A stretch of DNA of 64,000 nucleotides, taken from Euglena gracilis. Its lineage: Eukaryota; Euglenida; Euglenophyceae; Euglenales. The DNA lies in NCBI GenBank assembly GCA_039621445.1, contig CP154954.1, positions 52,799,357 through 52,863,356 of the forward strand, read 5' to 3'. Position numbers and translations under genes: made by a program. The notes beneath the pieces are model-generated. The model was not told where the DNA came from. It made no database searches and saw only the letters and a list, made by a program, of their open reading frames with translations. This document shows, piece after piece, positions 11,420-22,578 of this stretch; the stretch's first letter is position 1; the number at the start of each line of letters is the position of its first letter.

Positions 11420-11921
11420 CTCCAAAAAAAAACAATTCTAATGAAATCCATTCAGTTGGGGAGGAGGTTTGACATAAGCAGCGGCACGAAACAACGAGGC
11501 CTGGACGGGGACCCTGGCCGACTTGCTTATTGTGACCAGGGGGCAAACAATTTTTACCCACCCCCCCCCCCCCCCGGGGGGGAGGGGGGGTCACTCCACT
11601 TTTTAAAAACCCAGTCAGTCACTTTATTTCGGGAAACCAGTCAGTCACCACCCCCCCCGGGGGGGGGGGGGGGTCGGCCACTCTGGAATCCAAAGGAAAT
11701 TTGACCAAAAATATGCAAAAAAGGCCAAAGAAATTTTCCGGCACCTTCGGCGCCGGGTCACTTTAGTGATTTTTTTGCCGACCCCCCCCGGGGGGGGGGG
11801 GGGGTCCAGGCCAAAAACCAGTCAGTCACTCCGAAAAACCAGTCAGTCACTCCGAAAAAACCAGTCACCCACCCCGGGGGGGGGGGGGGGGGGGTCGGCC
11901 AGTGCTTAAAAAATTGTCTGC
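11420..11921 (-). other. Intron 5 (GC donor), with CAGTCAGTCAC poly-C/G repeats
   Basis: Opens GCAGAC. The interior is a set of blocks of 12 to 17 G preceded by C-runs and spaced by the word CAGTCAGTCAC, which occurs at least five times between 11615 and 11870. These blocks look like one poly-C/G element type. Confidence 0.55.
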
Positions 11922-12039
11922 CTGGGTGGCGTCGGCGGCGACGGCGTGCTTCAGGGTGGCGTAGCTGATGGTCCATGGCGTCTGCAACACATAGCTGAGG
12001 AGGGACTCGGCCCCCCTCACCATGGTGGGGTTGGTCGGC
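11922..12039 (-). CDS. PBP-domain gene, exon 5
   Basis: Encodes GAESLLSYVLQTPWTISY, directly comparable to the bacterial PstS segment GVAGYVKQTPGSIGYVE, so this is one of the most secure exons. The donor is CAG|GCAGAC, a GC donor in phase 0. The acceptor is ACTGAG|G, paired with a GA-starting 81-nt intron. Confidence 0.75.
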
Positions 12040-12120
12040 CTCAGTCCGGTGTGGTGACTGTGGCCAAAATGAAAACGAAACGCCAGTATCCACCCTCAGG
12101 TTCTCCATACCAGATTGCTC
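12040..12120 (-). other. Inferred 81-nt GA-AG intron (intron 4)
   Basis: Begins GAGCAAT and ends ACTGAG|G, with TGAG at both borders. Exons 4 and 5 share one frame, and the intervening 27 codons contain one TGA. No GT donor and AG acceptor pair here preserves both the SWGN end of exon 4 and the GAES start of exon 5. A GT-AG choice (CTG|GTATGG to CCGAG|TCC) keeps the frame but deletes the conserved GAE. Confidence 0.5.
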
Positions 12121-12244
12121 AAATTACCCCAGGAGGGTCGGGCACTCATCTCCACATAATTGGAGAAGGTTTTGGAGAAATCCAGCAATGCAGTCTTGAA
12201 TGCCATCGTGACGTCGTTGCTCTCCTGGAGGACCACAGGCATGG
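12121..12244 (-). CDS. PBP-domain gene, exon 4
   Basis: Encodes QESNDVTMAFKTAL and LDFSKTFSNYV, matching the Ser-Gly-Thr-Thr region and following helix of PstS. The acceptor ATCCAG|CC agrees with phase 1 of exon 3. The frame runs straight on through 12120-12040 toward exon 5 but meets an in-frame TGA there, so an intron (or a stop) must be invoked. Confidence 0.7.
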
Positions 12245-14210
12245 CTGGATGGCCAGTTTGGCCTTCTCCGCTGCACAAGAAGAGCTGTCTTTTGGCTCTT
12301 TTTTTTTCCTTTCAGTCAATGAGTTGTTCGGTATTCTGGATCCTTGTTTCACAACCACCCCAAGATAAAGCACCTGGTTACCACCCCCCCCCCAGTCAGA
12401 GGTTTTTTTTTAAGACTGGGGAGGAGGGGGGTTCGGCACCCACCGACACCCCCTGGGGTGGCCCCCCGGGGGGGGGGGGGTCCCAGGGGACCCACCCACT
12501 TTTGCCCGAAAATGGCCAAAAAGTGCTAAAAATAGCACCTTTTTTGGCGCCGCAGGCGCCGAAAAAGATGTGCGTACCCACCAGCCCCTACCCCACCTCC
12601 CCAACCAGGGGGGGGGGGGTCCAAGATTAAAAAACCCCTGCCCCCACTGGCCCCACTGACTTGCTCCCGGGAGGCCGGGACAATAAGAGCGTGCCACAGG
12701 AATTTCATTCGCCTGGCCAAAAACCCCTCTGTCGGCCGGGGCCCAGGGGATTTGAAGCGAATGAAACCTTTCTCTTTGTTTGACAGGGGGCCGCAAATCC
12801 CAACTTCATATCTTTAAGGACCCCTTTGCTGGGTTAGGGCTAGAAATTTGGGCTGGCTAAAAATATTGAGGGTCCAGGGCGAAAGATTTTTTTCACCCAT
12901 TTCTCGAACATTATAAGACAAATTTTGGATGGTTTCAGCAACAAAATTTTTGAAAATAGGTGAAAATTGGCGATTTTGCACATTTTTGATGATTTCGACC
13001 AAAAATGATGGCTTTTTGAATCAGGCTTTTGCTTAAGGACCTCCGGGGGGGGGGGGGGGACTGGCTGGCCAACGGGCCGGACACGGGCCCAAGTGGACCA
13101 GATAGACCCCCCTCCCCCCGGGGGGGGGGGGGGGTCCAGTGTCCCCCCCAACTGGAAAAAAAATTTCCTCCGGCGCTGCGCGCCGAGGTGGAAATGAGGT
13201 TTTTAATAAGTGTTTGGCTGATTTTGTTCCAAAAATTCCCAAACACGGCCAAAAACGGGCATTTTTGGACATTTTTGGGGGTCCGAAAAAAAATTCCGGC
13301 GCTTCACGCTGGTCACTGGAAAAAAAAATCCACTAGCTAGCCCTGCTAGCAGACCCCCCCGGTTTCTAGCAGACCCCCCCGGGGGGGGGGGGGGCGGGGC
13401 GTGGTAGAAACCTCACTAGCCAAATTTGGACTAGCTGCAGTCCAGCCCCCGGGGGGGGGGGGGGGGACTGCAATCCCTTAAGCAGAAGCCTGTTTTGAAT
13501 CATTTGATCCATTTCCAGTTCAAATTTGCGATCAAGGGAAACTTGGTCCCATTGGTTTTGCCTGTTTCTATTTCAAAAAAATAGGAACTCTTTGATTAAA
13601 TAAAAACAAAAGAAACCCAGCTATGGTAATTTTCGCTTCAGCCCCGATTTTGGCCAGCCCAGCCACAGCAGCCCCCCTGGGGGGAGGGTGCTGCTAGAGC
13701 CCCTTTTTTGCCGGGTCCAGCCACCCCCCCCCCCAAATGGAAATAGTGTTCAATAATTTGGGGTGTTTTGAGCGTATTTGGGGGTTGTGAGATTTTTTGA
13801 ATATTGTGTTTTGCATATCATTTTTGGGGGCAATTGTCCAATTTTGTCCCAGCCCAGGCCAGCTCAGATCCAGCCGGAGTCCAGCACCCCCCCCCCCAAG
13901 GGGGAGCCAGCCCAGGGCCTTTCTTTTGTTCCTTTTAAATAACACATACATTTTTTAAAAGAGGTGTTTTTTTTTACTTTTGTTTTAAACGAGCCGCCAG
14001 CTTTGAAAATTACTGTGCTAATCATGCCCCCCATATAGGACCCCCCTCGGGAGCCAAAATCCCGAGGGGGGGTCTTATATGGGGGGGTATATGGAGGGTC
14101 AGTCTCAGTCAAAGCACTGGCCGAAAGAGGGGGGTGTGATATGGGGGGGGGGGGGGCATGGTACCCCCCACACATCCCCAAGGCCAGAACAAGAAGCAAA
14201 ATGCATCCAC
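12245..14210 (-). other. Intron 3, packed with poly-G hairpin elements
   Basis: Contains poly-G blocks near 12466, 12608, 13045, 13120, 13380 and 13450. Several are coupled to a GC hairpin with a tetraloop-like turn (12545-12562 and 13172-13188). A TA-flanked element lies at about 14021-14161. No exon is recognised between exons 3 and 4, whose phases match. Confidence 0.55.
14021..14161. mobile_element. Small poly-C/G element, ATATAGG type
   Basis: Left end ATCATGCCCCCC next to TA, right end poly-G then CATGG and TA at 14162. The inner words GATATGGG and CTTATATGGGGG alternate with C/G runs. The internal palindrome around 14040-14075 (TCGGGAGCC...) is clear. Confidence 0.6.
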
Positions 14211-14302
14211 CCCTGACAACAAGCTGAATGCTCTGGTTGGCCGGGACCTTCCAAGTGGTGAAATTTGGATTCAGCAGTTTGATGCGGCTGTCGTCCCATG
14301 TG
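14211..14302 (-). CDS. PBP-domain gene, exon 3
   Basis: Encodes STWDDSRIKLLNPNF and then QSIQLVVR, the classic PstS signature W-N-D-P-x-I-x-x-L-N-P followed by the beta strand. The acceptor CATCAG|C completes the AG of exon 2 into a serine codon, giving GQ-I-S-T-W. The donor G|GTGGAT is phase 1. Its junction with exon 2 is the strongest evidence that these scattered exons form one gene. Confidence 0.85.
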
Positions 14303-15378
14303 CTGATGGGCAAAGAATGCAGAATAGTATTTTGGGTGAATGCAAATGAAACACAAAGAAAGGCAAATTCCCGCTTTTGGGAAAATCAACATCCAGATTT
14401 TTATGTGTTACCCCACACCAAATTCGTTGGCAGAGGCCAACAACATGGTTGCCCAATGCCAGTTGTAACCAATATCAGACTTCACTTTTGAAAGAAAATC
14501 AACGTCAAGCACTACAGAGAAAAAGGGGAACAAAAACTCTGCGTCCGGACGAGTAGTCCGGACGAGACTACCAGCGCCGAAGGTGCCTCGGTCGCCCCCC
14601 GGCCCCCCGGCCAATCGTTGGGTCGTCGTTTTTGCAACTCAGAAGCCATGGCACCCCTCAATTGAGGGCTCTTCTCAATGGCCTTTGACAGAACTCTTTC
14701 CAATGGCCTTTGGCAGAACTGCGCAGTGCTCTATTCTTCTGGGCAATCGGCTGTTCCAAAATTGGACGTATTGGTTCGTCAGGCGGAACGGTTTAGAAGT
14801 CAAATGGCATACCAAACGAAAGCTCTCCCCAAAAAAGTTTTTGATGATGGCTACAGAACTCAGCCATGCTGCACAGCACTCTCAAAATCGCTGGTCGTCT
14901 GTTCCGACCATGTTCGACATTTTCAGATCCACTGTAAAGGGCTTTAAAGGGATCCCTTTAAAGGGCCTTCATCAGCTGGTCACAAAATTCAACCATGCTG
15001 CATAGTATTTGTATTCCCAAATATCCCCCCCCAAAAATGTTTTGCTGAAATAAACCCTAAAACTGTTCAGGTATGAGTTCCAGTTGTCCACATGCCATTT
15101 TGGCGACTTCTTGGCAATTTCATTTTCCGTCCTGAAGACAGCCTGAAACGCGAAAGCCATGGCTGATAAGCCGTCTCATTCTTGAACCAAACCATTTACT
15201 TCAAAGGAATGCATGCGTGGCCAAAGAGCCTCATTCATGAACCCCCCCCCCAAGCAAAACCAAATGCTTGCACCTTTTCTGCAACCCCAGTGAAATTTTC
15301 CAAGACTCAAAGTGGTACGTGCATTTTTTTGCTGGGGTTTAATTTTGAAATAAAATTCTTTACCATGATGTTTTGGTC
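14303..15378 (-). other. Intron 2, part left of the duplication
   Basis: Holds diverged tandem copies of a dispersed repeat with the words ACAGAACTC and GCTGCACAGC near 14690, 14850 and 14970. The same family recurs near 545-690, 15923-16068 and 63560-63830. No gene is seen. Confidence 0.45.
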
Positions 15379-18105
15379 CTTTTTTGAGCGTTTGGAAATG
15401 TGGAATGCAAGTAGATTTGGGTGGAAAGCAAGATGGTTTTGCAATGTGGGAAGTGGGCAATTTCCAGGTAAGTCAACTGGCCGAGTTCATTTTCGGTTCA
15501 TTGTTGGGGGGGTCGGGATCCCCTGACCAAATGGGGGGGTCAACTGGATTATGTATCCTTGGTGTATCCTTGGTGTCTGGGGCTCCGGCTTTACACCCGA
15601 ACTGGCGTCTGAGACAACGGTTTGGGCGGAGAATTTCCCGCCCAAACCGGCGCCCCAGATGCCGGTTCGGGCGTGAAGCTGGTGGCTGGGGACCCAAAAT
15701 AAAAAGGCGCAAAAAGTGTCCAAGATGGTTTGTGGACAGGTGGTAATCATATCTGAGCAATTTTTGGGGGGTCTTCGGCCAGAAATTGGTGAAGTTGGTT
15801 TTTTGTGCAATGATTTCCTTTTGCAAATTTTGTTGAAATAAGGATAACACAGAGCATGCTGAAAATCTTAGGCCATCTGGTGAAAGCCCTTGAGAAGAGA
15901 TTTCAATGGGGCAACATGGCAGGTGAAAAGTGGAATTTGGAATTTGCGAACGGGGGTCGGAACTTGCGATCGCCGATTTTCAGAGCGCTGTGCAGTGTGG
16001 TTGAATTCTTTAGGAACCAAGCGAAAGGCCTTGCGGAGAGCTTTCAATCGATGTGCTACATGGCACCTGAACTGTGGGATTTGGCAAATTAATACCACCT
16101 TCACCCAAACCAGCCGTCAGAACGCCAGTTCGGGGAGGAAACCTCAATGGCATCTTGAAAATGTCACAAGTTTTCTTCCACTGAAGTGGTGGAAAGTGTC
16201 AAAAAACTTTGGTTCAGCCCAGCTGCGCGAGGCGACCCAACTTTATTTTCACACCAGCCCAGGAGGGAGGGTCTGCTGGTGGACAAAGGTGCTGGCTGGC
16301 TGGACTTCCCCCTCGGGGGCAGGGTCCACTCCAGCGTGATATGTGGGTCTGCCCCCCCCCCTTTGTCTGGCCGACCAGCCTCCCAGGACCTCCAACTGGG
16401 GATGGGACAATAAGGGTACAAATTGAAAAGCGAGGCAAACGTCAGTGACCTAAAATGCATGCCCTATCCAACCGTGCTTTGTGTTTTTCCCAACTGCTCG
16501 TGTTCCCCGAGTTAAAACCATTTTCCGGCCGATTTTGGCCCATTTGGGGGGGTCTGTTTTAGAATTGATGATCCCAAAATCAAAGGATATGTCCAGCAAC
16601 CCAAAATGAAGTGGTGTCTAGCCGTTTTTAAATGAACTGTTTTCGAATAAGTCATATAAGTCAATATGGTTTGATTTTTTAAACATGTACTTCAGCATCC
16701 TTGAGGCCCTTGGAATGCCTGCCGGGTTGCGAGCTGCCATGCTGTTGGGCGGGTCACCTGGTCACTGGTCTGTCCAGTGCATGACACCATCCGGCAAACA
16801 AAGTGCTTTGGAGGCTAGGCGCGCCATTTGCCAAAAGACATCCCCCCGCCGCAGCGTGCGACATGCCCCCCCTTCCCCCCTCTGCCTGGGGGGGGGGTCA
16901 CAAAAAAAATTGACCTCCTCAAAATGACCCGAAACAATCGGCATTTTCCACCCTTCTTTTTTACTTGAAAAATTGACGTCCCGTCCCGAAAACAGAACAA
17001 AAAAATAATTTATCTTGTATTTTTTCCAAAAAAATGGCCGAAATTTGACCCGCGACGCGTGCGCCACCCCGGCTAGACCCCCCTTAAAACGGTGCACGCC
17101 GTGGTGCACCCCCCTCTGCCTGGTTTCCCTGGCACTGAACAAATCCTGGTTCCCTTCCTGGTTCCCTTTATTTTTCCCTCAAAGCCTCCAAAACACATGC
17201 TTTTGAGAGACTTTCGGCAGGGGTGGATGGAGGCAGAGGTATATAGAACATCAACCTCTATGACATAAACCTCTGCATCGACTTCAACCTCTATCTAACC
17301 TCTATTTTACTCTGAACAAGGCCAAACCTAGCCAAATCAAGCGAAAAATACTTGAATCTCATGTGCGAAGACATCCCTGCGGCCCTAAAGTGTTATTCAT
17401 GGGGCTTATCGGGCAGTCATAAAGACTCGGACTTACAAATTTTTTAACCTCAAACCTTGAAACATCATAGTCAAAGGGATCCTCGTCCACCACGGCTTTT
17501 ATTGAGAACTGGTCCCAGACGCCGGTTTGGGCAGGAAGCCAGTGCCTGGGATGCCGGTTTGGGCTGATCAGCGTCCCTGGCACCGGCTTCACGCCCGAAC
17601 CAGCGTCTGGGACACAGTTTTTGAAACCGTTTCTAGTGGGCCGACTTCACACCCGAACTGGCATCTGAGGAATCACAGCCAATTTCGCCCCAAATACGCA
17701 TGTTTGGGACACTTTTGGGCGACTTTAGTCTGAATTGCTCGCCGATCAAAATTGGTAGATTTCGCACGTCTGATGCCATGGTGCCCATCAATCAAAAGCG
17801 CTTCTGAAGAGCTTTTGACAGATGGTCACAGAATTTTACCACAATGCACACAGCGCATATTTTCAGCGATGGTATGTTCCAGAATTTGACATATTTGTGA
17901 CTTCATAGAGTGGTAAATCAGCAATCTTTTGATGGACCTGGTGGTGGCATTTTTTTTAAATGTCTTTGAAATTATCTGCACACTCATACATAGCTGAAAA
18001 TGCAAAACCTCCATCTCGACCTCTGCCTCTGCTTCTGCCTCTACCTCTGGACCTCTATCCAGCCCTGCTTTCGGCTCTTCCCCCTTTCCCAAAAGGACCG
18101 CACAC

Positions 18106-18279
18106 CTGATTTGCCCACTGAATATCTGCGACAGCACGGTGGTGCTCAGGATGAGGCCCTGCACCCCCTTCAAGTTGTACACGGGCACAATGGCAGTAGC
18201 CAGCACCGGGTACAGCTGGATGTCGGGGTAGTCGTCGTAATCTGACTGATTCAGGGCACCGATTGGGGTCACAAGAACT
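18106..18279 (-). CDS. PBP-domain gene, exon 2
   Basis: Encodes VLVTPIGALNQSDYDDYPDI, then TAIVPVYNLKG and LSQIFSGQI. The VPVYNL motif is the crossing strand between the lobes in phosphate-type binding proteins. The donor AG|GTGTGC leads into exon 3 at 14302 with a correct split Ser codon. The acceptor is inferred at 18279 (AGAG|A); acceptors a few bases upstream would need another exon 1 boundary. Confidence 0.82.
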
Positions 18280-21218
18280 CTCTCTGTTTCTAATTGTCGA
18301 ACGTTCCATCTAAAACAATGGCTAACGTTGCTTTCAAACCCAGATAAATACAGAAGCACGGTGCTTCAAATAAAAATAAAATGCAAGAATCAAATGGGAA
18401 CAAAAGATTGCACTATTTGTGCATTATTTGCACTGCAAATAATTGAAAGGTGCAAAATATGTGCAGAAAACTGCGGAAATTAAGGGAAATTGCTTATGTT
18501 GCAAGTTTTAGTTTCATATTCTCAAAGACGTCATCCTGGCCCCTCACAACTTTCAAAAAGATTGAATTTTCTGCTCATTTTGGACTGGACTGTGCCCAAA
18601 ATTTTTCCGAGGCAGCCGACATTTTCAATAAAAAAAAATTCAGGTTATTCAACAAGCAACATTGCCAAACTGCCCAAAATTTTTGAGCAGGGTTGTATAT
18701 AGGAGACCTAACGTATACGTTGACCGCCTAAACCTAAACCTATGCCTGTATCACCTACCTTCACCCCCCCCCTTTGATGAGTTTTTTTTTTTGGCCTGTC
18801 TCATTGTCCCTCCCCCTTTTTTTCTGATTGGACCTCCGGGGAGCAGGTCGGTAGGATGGGGGGCAATTGGGGGGATCAAGGACCCCTTCCCCCTAATTTT
18901 TGACCTGTGCAATATTGTGCATAGTTGGATTTTTTGTAACTTTTGCTTGTGTGGCAGAAAGACCGAGTATTGGACAAGATCAGGTGGGGGACAGTAAACC
19001 CCCCTCCCAAATAATAAACCCCCCCAAATAATAAAACTGCCCCAAATGATGACCCGCCTGAGCACCGACTTCGGACTGTGAAGGCATAGGGGAAAAAAAA
19101 AACAGGGGAAAAGCAGCATAAATGTTGCAAAAAAAATCGCAACACTGGATGAAATTGGTGCAGAAATTATGCCAAAAAAGCACAATTTTTTAATGTTTTA
19201 AAAATGTCCAAACACACCAAAAAAAGTGACCATTGGAACCTGTGGAGGGGTTTTTGGGCGTAGTTTTGACTTCAAAAAGTTTGCCCAAATAATAAACCCA
19301 TTGGCGCGATTTTCCGCCCGTAGCCCAGACTCTAGCTCGGAAAAAAATTGTTCCAATTGATTTCAGGGTGTTTTGAGGGGGGGTTGGAAAATTCTTTTTT
19401 TTTTATTTTGGGGGGGGGGGTGGCACTACTGAGCAGACACATGGGGCACCGTTGTTAAAATTGTGGATCGGGACTGCGGCTTCAAGCCTGGGGTGTGCCA
19501 CGTGTTGGAAAATTTTTTCCCGGGGAGGCGGCGCAGCATTTGGTGGAAGGTTGACTTCTCTCATCGGCCCTTTGCCACCCGAAGGGCACAAAGAACAAGG
19601 TATTAAGTGACCTCCCCCAGAGGGGTGGGGCTCAGACCCCCTCCCCTTGTTCAAAAAAAAAAAACAGCACACAGCGTCAGAAAATTTCTGGTTCTTGATA
19701 AAGGCCTAAAAATTGTGTTTTTTCTCACTTTTTTTAAAAAAAAATCGGCCAAGGCAGAAACCAAAATTTTCACCTTTTGCGGTGCAAAGCGCCAGGGAGT
19801 TTGTTTCTGGGGGGTCCCGGACCCCTCTGAAGGCAGGGGGGGTCCGAGGGTCCCCACCCCCGAACTTTTACCAGGCATCACAAAAAGAGTTAAAATCTAC
19901 CTCTATCCCTCTGCCTCTATGGTAATACAGGCATACAGGTGTAAGTATAGAATTTCTCACCTCCTACATCTCCTACATCTCCCACATGTCTTGCAACCAA
20001 AGGTATTGAAGGCGCATGGCATTGGACAGTATTTGACATGTCAGGGCTGGATACGGCCACAAAGGCACAAAGGGCTCACTTTCCAAAGGCACCACAAAGG
20101 ATACGAAATAGGGGTTTTTGTTTTGAAGACCTAGGGGGCTCCTCCCACACCCCCCCCCCCTCTGGGGGGTCCCGGGGGGTCCCACTCACTTTTCCCGAAA
20201 ATGGCCAAAAGATCACGAAAAATGCTTTTTTTAAAAAAGCACCCTTTTCAAAAAAATTTGGTGCCTTCGGCGCCGAAGAGTATATCCCCCCCTGGGGCCC
20301 TCCCCCCGGGGGTCCAAGACTAAAAACAGACCCCTGTACGCAATCCGGTTGACATCATTTTTTGGATGCCCTGATTCATTTGGCTTTTTTGACATCTAAG
20401 CACATTTTTCTTATTTGTGTTCCCACCCAACTCCCACACATCCAACTCCCACCCACCCAACGATTTTTATTCCAAGTCGAAATGTTCCAAAGAAAACCAA
20501 AAGATCGTGACAAATAACCAAACAACGCACACTCGAGAAAACACCTGTGGGATGTGAGCGTGCCTATTTTGGTCCATCAAAACCATTTGCTGAACGGTCC
20601 AAGTGGTCAAAGCCATGACTTTTAAGCGTGGCAAAAGGCATTATAGATTTTTAAGGCTGTCAAAACAAAGCCAAATGCTTCCACCCTAGCACCTGATCAT
20701 GTTGAAGGAGGCTTGAAGAGGTGTTTCTTTGAAAATCATTTCATGTCTGTCTTCTCATAGCTTTCAAATCGCTGAAAAAGCAAACGGGTCTTGGCCCATA
20801 AAAATTCCCAAAGAAAGCCCCCCTGGGGGATTTGGTTTTGCCGCCCAAACAAACCCCCTCCCTGGCGCGGAGCCAGACGCTGGAGTCATGCAGGAAAAAG
20901 TTAAAAAAAAAAAGGTGGATGCAACATTTTTTCGCTGGCACATTTTTGCGAATAATAGGGGTACACAATGAAAATTTGGCGTAAAATTCGTATTTGGTCA
21001 CAATTGAAAGCCGCCGAAGGTCATAGAGACCAACCGAGAAAATTTGATTTTCACCCCCAAATATAAAGTCCCTAAAGCCCCCCCTGAGGGTCTTGAAATC
21101 CCGTCCAAATATGAAGCCGGGGGGGGGGGGCTTTATATTGGGGGGGGGGGTAGAGGTGGAGGTGACCTCTACCTCTACCTCTACCTCTGTCCCTCAATCT
21201 CCATCCAGCCCTGGATAC

Positions 21219-21505
21219 ATCTGGCAAAGAGATCTTTTGAACGAAGAGGCAAAGTCCAAGCTGTTTGGTGCCCGGGTGTCCGATGGGTCGCACTCGGTAA
21301 TTGCAGACTCGATGCGGCAAACGCCGGCTTGGGATTCGCTAGGGTAGTATTGCAACTCCACAGTGGGGTTGGTGAAGCGGTACGCAAACTGAGCATCGGC
21401 GAATAGCTGGGCCGGGAGGGCTGTGCCAGCGCCGACGATGGCGCCTCCCCATGCACCTCGTGAGAAGCAGAGGGAAAAAAGGGCAATTAGATGGTGCATT
21501 TGCAT
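21219..21505 (-). CDS. PBP-domain gene, exon 1 (start codon, signal peptide)
   Basis: First exon of the traceable gene, which then uses exons at 18106, 14211, 12121, 11922, 11224, 9535, 9134, 8774, 7714 and 7085 (about 576 codons so far). The start is ATG 21505. The leader is followed by IVGAGTALPAQLF, FADAQFAYRFTN and SDTRAPNSLDF. The protein is probably secreted or membrane-anchored outside the cell, or held in an endomembrane compartment, and binds an anion such as phosphate by family analogy; ligand and role are not shown by the sequence. No promoter is recognisable. Confidence 0.8.
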
Positions 21506-21900
21506 GATGTGGAGCAAAAAAAAAATTCTGCAAAACAAAAGAACCAAAATCTGGGGGATAGTGCAAAGCGGACTTTGTCATCTAGTTCCCCCCGCTGTGC
21601 TTGGGCTCCTTTGTTATTTGAGGGGGGGGGGTGCGGGGAGGCAGAGCCCCCTCCCGCCCAAGTTACCCACAAAAACAACTGAGTTCTGTTTTCGCCGAGG
21701 GGGGGGGCTTAAAAGTTCAGAAGGGGGGGTATTGCGGGAAAATGGCGGCCCGACCACCACAGGTCGGTCGACCACCACCACAGGTCGGCACGACCATGGT
21801 CGGCCCGACCACCACGACGGCGACCACCGGAAATACGCACGGAGCCTCAAGAAGTGCAAGGGTTTTAAAGGAGGTGAAATGAGCATTTTCTCAAGGGCTT

Positions 21901-22010
21901 TATTTGGCCGCCAAAGGCGGCCGAGACGGTAATGGATTTTGCAATTTCATTTCTTAAAAATGTGGTTTTACTGGTCAGGTGGCTGCCGAAGGCAGCCGAG
22001 ACGGTAACGC
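21901..22010. repeat. Two hairpins ending in GAGACGGTAA
   Basis: GGCCGCCAAAGGCGGCC and GGCTGCCGAAGGCAGCC, 75 bases apart, are each followed directly by GAGACGGTAA. The reverse complement of a similar unit occurs at 39409-39440 (TTACCGTCTAGCTGCCC). The pattern suggests the end structure of a mobile element rather than a terminator. Confidence 0.55.
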
Positions 22011-22115
22011 CCTTTGAACCATTGAAAATGGTATTGCAAAGAAAAATACCACAATCATGCCACAAAAAAAATTTCGTTTCCAAAATCCCGGGGGGGGGCG
22101 GCCGCCCCCCCCGAC

Positions 22116-22374
22116 CCCCCCTTGTGACACCTATGGCCCCTTCTGCGTTTGCCCATTTTAGGTTTCCCTTCACCACGGCTTTTACCAATGTCGACTCTTT
22201 TTTTTTGAGCCTTGACAAAGTGGAAGCGCTTATTTCAGGGTACTTTTGCAACGTTGCTTTGTTCTTGTGGGATTTTGCATGGAACAAGATTTCCACTTTG
22301 CTGGCGTTCGTGACCTCCCTCCGGACCTTCTTTGATGGGTTCACTCCAATGGGAGAGAAAACACCCGTTGTCAC
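22116..22374 (-). pseudogene. Psq/CENP-B-type HTH fragment of a pogo-like transposase
   Basis: The segment reads KKVRREVTNASKVEILFHA and ISASTLSRLKKKESTLVKA, which fits the N-terminal helix-turn-helix of psq/CENP-B-like (pogo/Tigger) transposases: K-x-E-I-L, then S-x-S-T-x-S-R-x-L-K. Beyond residue 85 the frame runs into a poly-Pro/Gly stretch encoded by poly-C/G, and no DDE catalytic part follows. An isolated, truncated remnant. Such proteins bind transposon ends. Confidence 0.65.
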
Positions 22375-22578
22375 ATCTGCCGCATCCTCAACGACGGCAC
22401 TTCATTGTCCTTTTTTTAAACACTGTGGTCCAAATGAAAAGAGAATTTTATTCACCAGGAAGAGTACGGTTCGTGTTGTGTTCAGTTGGAATGCTTGATT
22501 TTTCGATGGCATTATGCCTTTTGAAAATTGCCGTTGGAGGACAGATGTTTGTTGGAGAGGGGGGCCAAAAGATACACC

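Larger units (their letters stand above)
15379..21893. repeat. Large direct duplication, copy 2
   Basis: Second copy of the 6.5-kb segment. Unlike copy 1 it runs on at both sides into unique sequence, so it looks like the properly embedded copy. It contains exons 2 (18106-18279) and 1 (21219-21505) of the PBP gene; the next exons lie to its left, outside the duplicated segment. Differences from copy 1 are concentrated in non-coding DNA, for example around 17415-17515, 19396-19420 and 20100-20150. The three differences I see in exon 1 are all at third codon positions. Confidence 0.95.
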
